Assembly (NCBI RefSeq): GCF_026274175.1 | Contig: NZ_JAPHNL010000222.1 | Span: 1-64,000 of the forward strand | Reading direction: 5' to 3' | Length of the DNA stretch: 64,000 nt | Origin: Streptomyces beihaiensis | GTDB taxonomy: Bacteria; Actinomycetota; Actinomycetes; Streptomycetales; Streptomycetaceae | Shown here: in pieces, positions 8,977 to 18,219 of the stretch | How positions within the stretch are numbered: the stretch's first letter is position 1 | Layout: the number at the start of each line of letters is the position of its first letter | Program-made: the position numbers and the translations under genes | Notes under the pieces: generated by a model | Seen by the model: the letters and a program-made list of their open reading frames with translations, nothing else | The model's database searches: none | Told to the model about the DNA's origin: nothing

Positions 8977-11592
8977 TCAGGACGCGGAGTACACCGCGAG
9001 ATCGGACAACTGCCCCGCGTTCCAGCCGGTGTTGGCGGTGATGTGGATGCGCACGTACCGGGCGGTGGCGGCCGGGAAGGTGAGCGTGACGGTGTTGTTG
9101 TTCGCCGCCGGGTCGAAGGTGTGGCCGGCCGACGGCAGCAGCGTCGAGAAGGTGGAGCCGTCGGTCGAGCCGAGCACGGACAGCGTCTCGGTCCGCGTGT
9201 TCCAGGCGGTCGACGGCGGCAGCCGCAGCACGACCTTGCCGACGCTGTGGTTCGCCCCGAGGTCGACCTGCGCCCACTGCGGGAACGACCCGTTGGTGCT
9301 CTCCCAGTACGTGGACGCGTCGGAGTCGGTGATGTTGCCCGCCGTGTACGGGTACTTGCTCGACGACGCCGTCGCCGGGCGGCCCGCCGCGAGGTTCGTG
9401 GTGGCGCTGACCCCGTTCCCGGACAGGCTCACGGTGTGGTCGCTGCCCGCGACCGGCACGGTCAGCGTGCCCGTACGCGCGCCCGTGGCGGTCGGCGAGA
9501 AGGTGACCTTCACGGCGCAGGAGCCGCCCGCGGCCACGGACGAGCCGCAGGTGTTGGTCTGCGCGAAGTCACCGCTCGCGGCGACGGTCCCGACGGCGAC
9601 GGCCGCGTCGGTCGGGTTGGACACGGTCACGGTCTTGGCGGAGCTCGTCGAACCGGTCTTCACGTCGCCGAAGTCGAGCGATCCGGGCGCGACGCTCACC
9701 TGGGCCGGCGGGGTGGAGGTGCCGCCAGGGTAGGGCGGGTAGACCGGGTCGGGCCAGCCGCCGCAGTACGGGGTGCCGCCGATGCCGGAGTTGCCGCCGC
9801 CGTCGGTGACCTTGAAGTTGCCGCCCTCGCAGCTGTAGACGGGGGCCGGGCCGTTGACGCCGGTGGCGGTGACGTTGCTGAGCGTCGCGGCGCCGCCGGT
9901 CTGCTCCTGCAGGGCGAACGTCCCCGTCCCGTCGATCTTCACGTCCTTGAGCGAGACGCCGCTCACCGTCCCCTCGACCCACTGCACGGCCTCGTACGGG
10001 CTCTGCTGGATGAGGGTGTTGGAGACATCGACGGGGCCGTTGATCGCGCCCTGGCTGGCGTCGAACCAGAGCGCGCCGACGCCGAAGTTCCAGTGCGGGT
10101 CGAGGCTTCCGGCCCGCACGATCGTGTTGCCGGAGATCGTCGTCCGCCCGACCGGCGTGGAGGTGAACCGCTGCCCGACGTGGATGCCGCCGCCCTGCGT
10201 GATGCCGGTGTCGCGCACCAGGTTGCCGGAGACGGTGTTGTCGTGGCCGCCGTAGAGCGCGATGCCGTTGGCGAGCATCTGCAGCTGCACGGTGTTGTCG
10301 GAGATGGTGTCGTCGGAGTCCGCGCCGATGCTGGAGTCGGCCCAGGTGGCGATGCCGTCGTCGCCGGTGTTGCGGATGTCGCTGCCGGTGACCTTCGAAT
10401 GGGTCACGCCGCCATGGAAGTTGATGCCGTCGGCGGTGGTGTCACGGATGCGCATGCCGCTGAACGTCAGGCCGTCCATCGGCCCGTCCATCCAGGCGCC
10501 GACCTTCATGTGCTCGATCCACAGATGGTCGACGGTGGAGTCGCTCATGGCGCCGCCGACGCCGTTGACCTGGGCGTTGTCGTTGCGTTCCCGTACGTCG
10601 CCGGAGATCGCGAAGTTCTTGAGGTGGACCTTGGTGCTGGGGTTCGGGGCGGAGTTCCCGTAGAACCCGGGGGCGGCGCCGGTCACGGTCGAGTACCACA
10701 TGCCCGCGCCCGCGACCGTCACGTCGTTCACGGCGATGTGCCCGGGAACCTTGAAGGTGCCCTTCGGTATCCAGACGGTGCCGCCCGGACCGGCCGCGCT
10801 GATCGCGGCGTTGAACGCGGCGGTCGAGTCGCTCTTCCCGGTCGGATCGGCGCCCTTGTCGACGACGGAGACCGAGCCGGACGGCTGGGTGGCGGGCGCG
10901 GCGACCTGCTCGAAGTCGGCCAGGTCGATCGTGTACGAGGACGCGGCCCCGCTCGCGGGGACGGCCAGCTTGAAGGTGGTGCCCTTCGGATAGGTGGTGG
11001 GCAGCAGCCGGTGCACCTCGTCGAAGAAGTGGTGCGGGTTGCCGCCGGGCGTGTTGGTGAACGGGTAGCTGCCGTAGAACCAGCTGTAGGCGTTGGTCAG
11101 TTGGAGATCGCTCTGCTGGGCGCCGTCGATGGAGAGGTGGAGCGGCGCGGTGTAGGCGGACCCGTCCGAGCTGTCCGGAATGCTGTACCGGATGTCGATG
11201 GAGTTGGTCGCGACGGGCGTCGTGAACGTCACGTACTGCCCGCTGCCCTTGAGCGTCACGGCCTTCCGGTACGAGGCCTCGTCGGCGAGCTTGCCCTGCG
11301 TGTAGCTCGGCCCGATCTCCGTCCCGTCGGTGTCGGCGTCCTCCGCCTGCACCTCGGAGTACGGCAGCCCGGCACCGCTGCCCCCGGTCACGGTGTCGGC
11401 GGCGGCGGCGGAGGCGGTCGAGGCGGTCGAGGCGGTGGAGCCCGGGGCCGTGGCGGCGGGCGCGGCCTGCGCCCCCATCGCCACCAGCGCCCCGGCCGCC
11501 AGGAGGAGAGCGGAGCCGACGGCGGCGGCGCCGCGCCGGCGCCTCGGTGGCCGGTCGGACATGTGGTCGGTCTTCGGCACGTTGCGGTCCAT
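8977..11592 (-). CDS. Secreted GH87-type alpha-1,3-glucanase with C-terminal F5/8 module
   Basis: About 871 residues from ATG 11592; ATG 11562 (MSDRPPRRRRG) is an equally plausible start, as neither has a clear ribosome binding site. Order: Arg-rich signal peptide, a CBM6/35-like module opening with EVQAEDADTDG, a beta-helix catalytic part opening with SVVDKGADPTGKSDST, an immunoglobulin-like choice-of-anchor-D module (SLDFGDVKTGS), then a discoidin/F5-8 module at the C-terminus. IRDTTADGIN and RNTGDDGIA give Asp388, Asp411 and Asp412, the same D, +23, +24 spacing as the neighbouring enzyme. The stop is 67 bases before the start of that gene on the same strand, so the two may be co-transcribed. 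Family assignment is inference from the motifs. Confidence 0.82.
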   Translation of the reverse strand: MDRNVPKTDHMSDRPPRRRRGAAAVGSALLLAAGALVAMGAQAAPAATAPGSTASTASTASAAAADTVTGGSGAGLPYSEVQAEDADTDGTEIGPSYTQGKLADEASYRKAVTLKGSGQYVTFTTPVATNSIDIRYSIPDSSDGSAYTAPLHLSIDGAQQSDLQLTNAYSWFYGSYPFTNTPGGNPHHFFDEVHRLLPTTYPKGTTFKLAVPASGAASSYTIDLADFEQVAAPATQPSGSVSVVDKGADPTGKSDSTAAFNAAISAAGPGGTVWIPKGTFKVPGHIAVNDVTVAGAGMWYSTVTGAAPGFYGNSAPNPSTKVHLKNFAISGDVRERNDNAQVNGVGGAMSDSTVDHLWIEHMKVGAWMDGPMDGLTFSGMRIRDTTADGINFHGGVTHSKVTGSDIRNTGDDGIATWADSSIGADSDDTISDNTVQLQMLANGIALYGGHDNTVSGNLVRDTGITQGGGIHVGQRFTSTPVGRTTISGNTIVRAGSLDPHWNFGVGALWFDASQGAINGPVDVSNTLIQQSPYEAVQWVEGTVSGVSLKDVKIDGTGTFALQEQTGGAATLSNVTATGVNGPAPVYSCEGGNFKVTDGGGNSGIGGTPYCGGWPDPVYPPYPGGTSTPPAQVSVAPGSLDFGDVKTGSTSSAKTVTVSNPTDAAVAVGTVAASGDFAQTNTCGSSVAAGGSCAVKVTFSPTATGARTGTLTVPVAGSDHTVSLSGNGVSATTNLAAGRPATASSSKYPYTAGNITDSDASTYWESTNGSFPQWAQVDLGANHSVGKVVLRLPPSTAWNTRTETLSVLGSTDGSTFSTLLPSAGHTFDPAANNNTVTLTFPAATARYVRIHITANTGWNAGQLSDLAVYSAS

Positions 11593-11833
11593 TCGTCGCG
11601 GGTGCGAGGAAGCCGTCACACGCCGGGAGTTGACGGTGATCGTGTTTCGGCCAGTGTGACGGCGATGCAACTGGAAGGTAACGGCGAGAAGAGACGAGGG
11701 CAATACATCGACGAATGATCGTCAATTTTTGAACTCAGTTACGCAAGTAATCGATGGCGGTGTCCGGCTCGTGCCCGGCGAACGGATGTCGCGGCGTCTT
11801 CCGGTGTCCGGCGCGGCGCGGGACCATGAGCCG

Positions 11834-12649
11834 ATGCGCCCCGACGGCTGGTGTCTGACCCAAGGCGTGGACGAATTCCTCGGCCGAGCGGGGGAGTTCC
11901 TGCGCTCCCGGCCGGGGTCGCACGTCATGCCGCTCACCTGGGCTGCCCGGCTGCGGGCGCGCGGGGCGGGCGCGTTCGGTCTCGGCACGCCGCTCTTCGG
12001 GGCCCTCGAACGGGCGGGAGCGGCTCAGGCGGTCTTCTACTGGCTACCGCCGCGCGGCCTCGGGCTCACGCCGCTCACCCCCGGCCAGGCCGACACCCCC
12101 GCCGCCCGCCTGTCCGACCTGGGACACGCGCCGCCCTCCGTCGGCGCGGACCACGACACCGCCCGCGCGTTCGCCGAGGCGTGGCAGCGGCACACGGGCG
12201 CGACGCCGCGTATCCGTGACACGCGGCTGCGCCTGTACCGCCTGGGCACGCTCACTCCGCCGCGGCCGCCGCCGGAGGGGCGGTCCGGGCTCCTGGGCGA
12301 GGCGGACATCGAGGACGTGATGCGCTGGTGCGGCGCGTTCGCCGAGGCGGTGGGGGAGGTCGGTTCCGCCGACGCCGTCAACGCCCGGACGTGGGCGGGC
12401 TGCCCAACTGCCTGCGAGCCGCCTACGAGCCGCCTACGACCTGCCTGCGACCGCCTACGACCCACCTTCGCCCCAGCTACGACTCTCCCCTGCCCCTTGC
12501 TACCAGGCGACCGGCAACGCGATCGGGAAACGGCGGATCGTCTCCGTGTCCCAGCGGATCTCCTCGGGCGGCACGGCGAGCCGCAGCCCGGGGAAGCGGG
12601 TGAGCAACGAGCCGATCGCGCCGGCGAGTTCGGCGGAGGCGAGCCGTGA
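11834..12649 (+). pseudogene. Truncated GNAT acetyltransferase
   Basis: From ATG 11834 the protein looks like the N-terminal half of Streptomyces GNAT N-acetyltransferases (MRPDGWCLTQGVDEFL, then MRWCGAFAEAVGE near 12320). At about 12390 similarity stops, before the acetyl-CoA binding core, and the frame runs on through low-complexity sequence with repeated Leu-Arg-Pro into the 3' end of the convergent P450 gene, ending at 12649. No acetyl-CoA loop (Q/RxxGxG/A) is present. I read it as a gene whose catalytic C-terminus was lost. An in-frame upstream start at 11729 is open but lacks family character. Confidence 0.6.
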
Positions 12650-13744
12650 GGCGACGCAGTGGTGGCCGCCCCAGCCGAACGTCATGTGGGAGGGGGAGGC
12701 GCGGTCCAGGTCGACCTCGTCCGGTTCGGCGAAGGCCGCCGGGTCGCGGTTGGCGGTGAGGTAGGAGACGTGGACGTAGTCGCCCTCGCGGATCAGCGTG
12801 CCCTCCAGCTCCACGTCCTCCAGGGCGATCCGGGGGATGCCCACGCCCTTGCGGAACGGGATGTGGCGCAACAGCTCGTCGAGGGCCCGCGGCAGCCGCT
12901 CCGGGGCCCGGGTGAGCGCCGCCAGGAGGTCGGGGCGGGTGAGCAGCGTGTACGTGATGTTGCTGATCTGGCAGGTGGCGGTGTCGTTGCCGCTGAGGAT
13001 GAGGGTGACCGCGAGGACGGAGAGCTCGTCGTCGTTCAGGAACGGGTCACCGTCCGGGGTCCGCTCCGCGGCCATGGTGCTGAGCAGGTCGTCGCCGGGC
13101 GCGCGCCGCCGCTCGGCGATCAGGTCGGCGAAGTAGGACCGCAGCCGCGCCTTCGCCTCGGCGGCCTGGTCCCGTTTCGCGGCGGACGTGTTGAGCATCC
13201 GCGTCGTGTACCCGCGCAGCTCCGCCCGGTCGGCCGCGGGTACGCCGAGCAGTTCCGAGATGGCGTGCATGGGCAGCGGGTCCGACAGGTGCCGTACGAG
13301 GTCGGCGGGCGGGCCGTGCGAGGCCATCTCGTCGAGGAGTTCGGCGACGACCCGGTCGATGGCCGGGCGCATCCGCTCGACCCGCTGCCGGGTGAACGCC
13401 TGCGAGGCGACGTGCCGCATCCGGTTGCTGCGGGGCGGGTCGAGCACGTTGATCGACTCGGGGGAGACGATGGGCTCCGGCGTCAGGCGCGGGTAGTCGC
13501 GGCCCACGATGGCCGCCCGGCTGAACCGTGCGTCGGTGGTCACCCGGCGTACGCCGTCGTAGCTGGTGACCAGCCACGCCTCGGCCTCGCCGTAGGGCAG
13601 CCGGATCCGGGTGACGGGGCCCCGCGCGGCCAGTTCGGCCATCGTCGGGTCGAACTCCAGGGCCTGGTTGAAGTCGAAGGGGCACGCGGCGGTGGTGGGT
13701 GCTGTCACCCTCCCCACCGTGGGGCAGCCGTCCGTCCTCCGCAT
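12500..13744 (-). CDS. Cytochrome P450
   Basis: A 414-residue soluble bacterial P450 using ATG 13744; GTG 13708 gives a 402-residue protein that begins nearer the usual N-terminus. Visible landmarks are the I-helix oxygen-binding motif LSGNDTATC, the K-helix ExxR in DELLRH, and the haem ligand loop FGWGGHHCVAS with the Cys thiolate. The HHC form replaces the usual HxC-x-G, with Val-Ala after the Cys, which is within natural variation. The family hydroxylates small molecules using ferredoxin-delivered electrons. No ferredoxin or biosynthetic cluster lies beside it, so the substrate is unknown. Its 3' end overlaps the open frame of the broken GNAT. Confidence 0.93.
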   Translation of the reverse strand: MRRTDGCPTVGRVTAPTTAACPFDFNQALEFDPTMAELAARGPVTRIRLPYGEAEAWLVTSYDGVRRVTTDARFSRAAIVGRDYPRLTPEPIVSPESINVLDPPRSNRMRHVASQAFTRQRVERMRPAIDRVVAELLDEMASHGPPADLVRHLSDPLPMHAISELLGVPAADRAELRGYTTRMLNTSAAKRDQAAEAKARLRSYFADLIAERRRAPGDDLLSTMAAERTPDGDPFLNDDELSVLAVTLILSGNDTATCQISNITYTLLTRPDLLAALTRAPERLPRALDELLRHIPFRKGVGIPRIALEDVELEGTLIREGDYVHVSYLTANRDPAAFAEPDEVDLDRASPSHMTFGWGGHHCVASRLASAELAGAIGSLLTRFPGLRLAVPPEEIRWDTETIRRFPIALPVAW

Positions 13745-13862
13745 CCAGCGGGTCCCGCCGTGCCCCCATCCGTATGGCGCACGTCCCCCGTGCGAGTGGA
13801 TCGCCGGGCCCGGGACCCGCCGCGCCGCCTCCCGGCCGCCGCGCTGTACCACAGTTCGGCAG

Positions 13863-14942
13863 ATGAGCCCGCAAACCGCAAGAGACACGCACCTGGCCCG
13901 ACGCAGGCTGCTCAAGGCGGCGGCGCTGACCCCGGCGCTGACCGGGATGGCGGCCGGGGCCGCGGCCGCCGCCCCGGCGCACGGAGGCCCGCCGGGCCCG
14001 TCTGCGTACGCCGACGCGTACACGGGCACGTACGCGGGCGGAGGTGCGAGCGCCGGGGCCGCTACGGGCTCGGATGCGGACGGGCTCGCGCGCCCCGTGC
14101 CGACGGACCAGTCGGACTGGGCCGGGGTCGCCAAGGCGTTCGGCCGGCCCGGCAACATGCTGGGCGGCAACCTCGCCTACCACACCGCGTTCCCCCGCAA
14201 CGACCTGCGCGTCCACTCGTACGGGGTCCGCATCACACCGGACCTCGCGCTCGGCTCGCACATGGCCTTCGTGCGCTACTCCGACGACACCGTGCTCGTC
14301 ATGGGCGACCTGTTGGTCACCGAGGACGAGTTGCAGCCGATCTCCGACAGGTTCCAGGCGGCCGGGATCGAACAGGCCGCGATCCACAAGCATCTGCTCG
14401 CCCACACCCCGGACGTCTGGTGGATGCACGTGCACGGCACCGACCAGGACGCCGAAGCCCTCGCCCACAGCATGCGCAAGGCCCTCGACGTCACCGGAAC
14501 GCCGGGCCCGCCCCCGGCCGTCCGGCACCACATCGACCTCGACGCCAAGGCGATGGACGCCGCGTTCGGCTGCGAGGGCGACAACGTCGGCACCGTACGC
14601 AAATACGTCTTCCGGCGCCGCGAGACCATTCTGGACGGGCCGCGCGTACTGCCGCCGGGGCTCGGCTCGACCTCGGCGTTCGTCTTCCAGCCGCTGGGCG
14701 GTGGCCGTGCGGCGCTCCACGGCGACCTGGTCATGGTCGCCGACGAGGTCCAGGGAGTGCTGAGCGCCCTGCGCCGCGGCGGCCTCCACCTGGTCGAGCT
14801 CCACCACCACAACCTGCGCGACGAGCCGCGCCTGTTCTTCGTCCACGTGTGGTCCGTCGGGAACGCCACGCGGATGGCGAAGACGCTGCGCAAGGCGGTG
14901 GACCTGACGGACGTGGTGCCGACCCCGACTCATCGGGGCTGA
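13863..14942 (+). CDS. LppY/LpqO-type (DUF1259) exported protein
   Basis: 359 residues from ATG 13863. The N-terminus carries an RRRLLKAAALTPALTG stretch like a twin-arginine signal, then an Ala/Gly/Tyr-rich linker. The rest is two related DUF1259 modules, the family of mycobacterial lipoproteins LppY and LpqO, whose biochemical function is unknown. The second module contains ELHHHNL and FFVHVWSVG; the first contains the parallel HKHLLAHTPDVWWMHVHG, so the His-rich hairpin is duplicated and could bind metal (inference). It is divergent from the P450 with about 120 bases between. No lipobox Cys is visible, unlike its mycobacterial relatives. Confidence 0.85.
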   Translation: MSPQTARDTHLARRRLLKAAALTPALTGMAAGAAAAAPAHGGPPGPSAYADAYTGTYAGGGASAGAATGSDADGLARPVPTDQSDWAGVAKAFGRPGNMLGGNLAYHTAFPRNDLRVHSYGVRITPDLALGSHMAFVRYSDDTVLVMGDLLVTEDELQPISDRFQAAGIEQAAIHKHLLAHTPDVWWMHVHGTDQDAEALAHSMRKALDVTGTPGPPPAVRHHIDLDAKAMDAAFGCEGDNVGTVRKYVFRRRETILDGPRVLPPGLGSTSAFVFQPLGGGRAALHGDLVMVADEVQGVLSALRRGGLHLVELHHHNLRDEPRLFFVHVWSVGNATRMAKTLRKAVDLTDVVPTPTHRG

Positions 14943-15165
14943 CCTCGGCTCACCGGGGCCGATCTCCCGGCTCACCGGGGCGGGCCCGGTCCCAAGGCTC
15001 ACGGGGCGGGTCCGGTCCCGAGGTCCGGGGCAGGCCCCTCGGCTCTCCACGGCATCGGCCCGCTCCGGTCGAAGTAGCCGCCGGTCGGGCTGTCCTGCGG
15101 CACGCAGGGCCTGGTCGGCCCGGCTCGCTGAGCGGACCGCGCGGATCGTCATTACCGTGGTTCTC

Positions 15166-15984
15166 ATGCTGACGACGACGTACGTGCCCGGCGCACCGAA
15201 CTGGCTCGACCTCGGCAGCCCCGACCTGGAGACCAGCCGCACCTTCTACGCGGCCGTCCTGGGCTGGGAGTTCCGGTCGGCCGGACCGGAAGGCGGCGGG
15301 TACGGCTTCTTCACGAGCGACGGCAAGACGGTCGCCGGGCTCGGCCCGCTCGACAAGGGGGCGCGCCCCGCCTGGACGGTCTACTTCCACACCGCGGACG
15401 CCGACGCGACCGCCAAGGCGGTGGAATCGGCGGGCGGCCGAGTCCGCGTGGCACCGAAGGACGTCTTCTCGCACGGCCGCATGGCCGCCTTCACCGACCC
15501 GACCGGAGCCGAGTTCGCCGTCTGGCAGCCCAAGGAGACGGGCGGTCTGGAGGCCGTCGCCGTACCCGGGAGCCTCGCCTGGACCGAGCTCTACACCACG
15601 GACGCCAAGGCGGCGAAGGACTTCTACCGGGCCGTCTTCTCCTGGCAGATGGACGACAAGGAGATGGGGGAGGGGCTCACCTACGCGCTGCTGCGCCCCT
15701 CCGGCGGCGGCCCGGGTACCGAGCACGGCGGCCTGATGCAGCTCCTGCCGGTGAACCTGGAGGCGGGCTCGACCCCGGAGTGGCACCCGTACTTCGAGGT
15801 GGCCGACTGCGACGCGGCCGCCACCAAGGCCGTCGACGACGGCGCTGCCACGCTGATTCCCCCCACGAACGCGCCGGGCATCGGCCGCTTCGCGATGTTC
15901 CTGGACCCGGTGGACGCGTTGTTCGCCGTTCTCCAGAGCGATCGGAGGGGTCAGGGAGGTCAGACCGGTCAGACCGGTCGGTAG
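15166..15984 (+). CDS. VOC family protein, two glyoxalase-like modules
   Basis: 272 residues from ATG 15166 (GTG 15157 is also in frame). Two vicinal-oxygen-chelate modules are clear: one from [20 protein letters not shown] to about residue 120, and a second from [20 protein letters not shown] to about 260. The layout resembles the CFP32/Rv0577 and hydroxylase-like proteins of actinomycetes. The family includes dioxygenases, glyoxalases and drug-binding resistance proteins, and the sequence alone does not say which applies. It stands alone, with DinB next on the same strand after 49 bases. Confidence 0.9.
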   Translation: MLTTTYVPGAPNWLDLGSPDLETSRTFYAAVLGWEFRSAGPEGGGYGFFTSDGKTVAGLGPLDKGARPAWTVYFHTADADATAKAVESAGGRVRVAPKDVFSHGRMAAFTDPTGAEFAVWQPKETGGLEAVAVPGSLAWTELYTTDAKAAKDFYRAVFSWQMDDKEMGEGLTYALLRPSGGGPGTEHGGLMQLLPVNLEAGSTPEWHPYFEVADCDAAATKAVDDGAATLIPPTNAPGIGRFAMFLDPVDALFAVLQSDRRGQGGQTGQTGR

Positions 15985-16033
15985 TCCCTCCAGCGGCACG
16001 ACGCTTCCCACGGCCGCTGGGCATAATCGGCGG

Positions 16034-16546
16034 ATGACTTCCGTCAACCGCCCCATGCCGCCCCTGAACGCCGATGAGCGCGCCACGCTCGAAGGCTGGC
16101 TCGATTTTCACCGCGCCACCCTCGCCATGAAGTGCGAGGGCCTGGACGACGAGCGGGCCGCCGTCGCGTCCGTGCCACCGTCGGAGTTCACCCTGACCGG
16201 CCTCGTCCAGCACATGGCGGAAGTGGAGCGGTACTGGTTCCGCCGCGTCCTGGCCGGAGAACAGGCCCCACCCATCCACGACCCGCAGGCCGACCCGCAC
16301 GGCCCCTCCGGCGGCTTCGACCTGGCCGAGGGCGCCACACTGGGGGACGCCCTCTCGACCTGGCGGGAGGAGATCGCCCGCGCCCGTGAACACTGCGCCG
16401 ACCGCCCGCTCACCGACACGGGCCGCTTCATGAAGCAGGACGTCAACCTCCGCTGGATCTACGTCCACATGATCGAGGAGTACGCCCGCCACAACGGCCA
16501 CGCGGACCTGCTGCGGGAACGAATCGACGGCGCCACCGGCGTATAG
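16034..16546 (+). CDS. DinB family protein (possible mycothiol transferase)
   Basis: 170 residues. The four-helix DinB fold is indicated by [19 protein letters not shown], which supplies the first metal His, and [17 protein letters not shown], which supplies the His pair near the C-terminus. Actinobacterial members of this group (DUF664) are often mycothiol-dependent transferases, and mshA is encoded in the same window, but the substrate cannot be inferred. The gene lies 49 bases after the VOC gene. Part of a lost GNAT gene on the other strand abuts its 3' end. Confidence 0.88.
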   Translation: MTSVNRPMPPLNADERATLEGWLDFHRATLAMKCEGLDDERAAVASVPPSEFTLTGLVQHMAEVERYWFRRVLAGEQAPPIHDPQADPHGPSGGFDLAEGATLGDALSTWREEIARAREHCADRPLTDTGRFMKQDVNLRWIYVHMIEEYARHNGHADLLRERIDGATGV

Positions 16547-16633
16547 CCCCATCGGGCCGAACCAGTGCTCGACCTGCGCCGCCAGGCCGAGAATGCCAGG
16601 CAGGTCCTGCCCCTGCGCGAGTCTGACGATCAC
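16547..16633 (-). pseudogene. N-terminal fragment of a GNAT acetyltransferase
   Basis: On the minus strand from GTG 16633 the frame reads VIVRLAQGQDLPGILGL then AAQVEHWFGPM, which is typical of the first helices of small actinobacterial GNAT proteins. After Pro-Met the similarity ends and the frame enters the 3' end of the DinB gene. About 30 residues of a protein normally 150-200 long remain, so this is a relic. It seems to have been cut off when the DinB gene was placed here. Confidence 0.45.
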
Positions 16634-16749
16634 GCGCGCAGTCTGGCAGACGCACGATGGTTCCGCTTGCCGGTCTTCGTCTGCGGGTCTTCTTCTGTCG
16701 GCCTTCTTCGACCGGTCCTGTTCCGCGGGTCCCGTTCCGCCGGACCTGC

Positions 16750-17034
16750 TCATGCCGGACCCTGGTGCCGCCACATGACCCACGGTCGCTCGATCACCTC
16801 GGCGTAGCTGGTGTGCTCGGGGTTTCTGCGCATGTGGTCGAAGGCCCACGACTGTTGCTCGGCCGGGTCGGCACTCGGTTCCGACGCCGCCGCGCACGCG
16901 GTGTCGTTCTCGGTCAGCGTGAGGCACCGGAACGAGTGGAGTGTCGGCGGTGCGTCGTCGTCGAGGTCAGGACGCAGCGTCCAGTTGACGAACCCGAAGG
17001 TGCGGGGTGTCGTACGGCTCGCGGGATCGCTCAC
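16750..17034 (-). CDS. Small protein of the Streptomyces DUF7848 type
   Basis: 94 residues, likely cytoplasmic. The pattern FRCLTLTENDTACAAAS, then W-x-FDHMRRNPEHTSY, then RPWVMWR matches the small Cys/His-containing proteins that recur beside WhiJ-type regulators in Streptomyces; two Cys and two His could form a metal site (inference). Its start overlaps the stop of the upstream gene as ATGA, so the pair is translationally coupled. Function unknown. Confidence 0.65.
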   Translation of the reverse strand: MSDPASRTTPRTFGFVNWTLRPDLDDDAPPTLHSFRCLTLTENDTACAAASEPSADPAEQQSWAFDHMRRNPEHTSYAEVIERPWVMWRHQGPA

Positions 17035-17279
17035 AGCACCTCACCCCGGCTTCGCGCGTTCGCGCGGGCGGTCTCGGCGTGCAGGCGCTGTCCGGGGTCG
17101 GCCGGCCGCACGTCGTCGGGGCTGGCCTCCCACTCCTTGCCCCCGGTCAGGGGCCGCAGGAACCACGTGCCGTTCCACTCGCCGCAGAACACGCCCACTT
17201 GGTCGAGCCGGGTGTCCAGCACCAGGGCGCGTGGCTCTGGAACTGGAAGTGGCTCTGGAACTGGAAGGGGTGCAGGCAT
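17031..17279 (-). CDS. Small hypothetical protein coupled to the DUF7848 gene
   Basis: 82 residues from ATG 17279, chosen because AGAGGAG lies seven bases upstream. It starts with a Pro-Val-Pro-Glu repeat and has a compact core (LDQVGVFCGEWNGTWFLRP, GGKEWEAS) of a type often encoded divergently from WhiJ-like regulators in Streptomyces. It overlaps the following gene by four bases. The promoter region is shared with the regulator at 17386, about 106 bases away. Confidence 0.6.
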   Translation of the reverse strand: MPAPLPVPEPLPVPEPRALVLDTRLDQVGVFCGEWNGTWFLRPLTGGKEWEASPDDVRPADPGQRLHAETARANARSRGEVL

Positions 17280-17385
17280 GACGGCTCCTCTCCGTAGTGC
17301 TTCCACTACCCAGCGGATCGATCGTGGCCTACAGTCGAAGCTCCTTCAACGTGTCGGTGCGGGACGGAAGGTAGCCGAACGAGCC

Positions 17386-18219
17386 GTGAACAAGAACGAG
17401 TTGAACCCGGACGCGTCCCCCGAGGCGGCCTTCGGTGCGCGCTTACGCAGCATGCGGGAGTCTCGTGGCTGGACTCAGGAAGACGTTGCCGCACGCACGG
17501 AATATTCCAGCGTGCATGTTTCGGCCGTCGAAAATGGTCGGAAGCCTCCAACCCTCCGCTTCGCGCGCGGACTTGACCGCGCTTTCGGGGCAGAGGGTGC
17601 GAACTCGTTCGAGAGCGAGTACCGCGAGATCAAACACGGCCACCTGCTTGAGGGCTTCCCGGAGTACGTCAAGTACGAGGGGCGGGCGGCGGAGATCCGG
17701 CTGTACGAGATCGGGATCGTCCCGGGTCTGCTCCAGACACCCGCGTACGCACAGGTGTTGGCGGACAGTGCCGCGCGGCGGGGTTCCATCACCTCCGAAC
17801 ACGCGGATGAACGCGTCGCGTTCCTGGCGGAGCGACAGGCGGCCCTGGTGCGTTCCCGGCCACCGATGATGCTGGTGGTGATGGACGAGAGCTGCGTGCG
17901 CAGGCAGGTCGGCGGCCCCGAGGTCATGCGCGCTCAACTGGACCGGCTGGCCGAGTTCGCCGAACTGCCGAACACCGTGCTCCAGATCGCCCCGTACGAC
18001 ATAGGGGAACGTCGGCCGTTCGACCTCCCGATGAACCTGCTGACGCTGTCGGACCTGTCCGTGGTCGCGTACGCGGAGTCCCAGCTGCGAGGACATCTGG
18101 AAAGAGACTCCGCAGCCGTGCTTCCCCTGCTGGCGGCCTACCATCAACTACAGGCCGAAGCACTGTCGCAGGCGGCGTCTGCGGCCATGATCGATGAGGT
18201 ACGAAAGGGCATCCCGTGA
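17386..18219 (+). CDS. WhiJ-type helix-turn-helix regulator (XRE, DUF5753)
   Basis: 277 residues from GTG 17386. An N-terminal XRE helix-turn-helix (GARLRSMRESRGWTQEDVA, then SSVHVSAVENGRKPP) is followed by the DUF5753 sensor-like domain with its GLLQTPAYA signature near residue 115. This is the regulator class of WhiJ/BldB-associated clusters that modulate development and antibiotic production in Streptomyces. The downstream DUF397 gene overlaps it as GTGA, the standard partner arrangement. Codon 20 is TTA (17443-17445), the rare leucine codon decoded by the bldA tRNA, so translation should be restricted to later growth. Confidence 0.93.
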   Translation: MNKNELNPDASPEAAFGARLRSMRESRGWTQEDVAARTEYSSVHVSAVENGRKPPTLRFARGLDRAFGAEGANSFESEYREIKHGHLLEGFPEYVKYEGRAAEIRLYEIGIVPGLLQTPAYAQVLADSAARRGSITSEHADERVAFLAERQAALVRSRPPMMLVVMDESCVRRQVGGPEVMRAQLDRLAEFAELPNTVLQIAPYDIGERRPFDLPMNLLTLSDLSVVAYAESQLRGHLERDSAAVLPLLAAYHQLQAEALSQAASAAMIDEVRKGIP

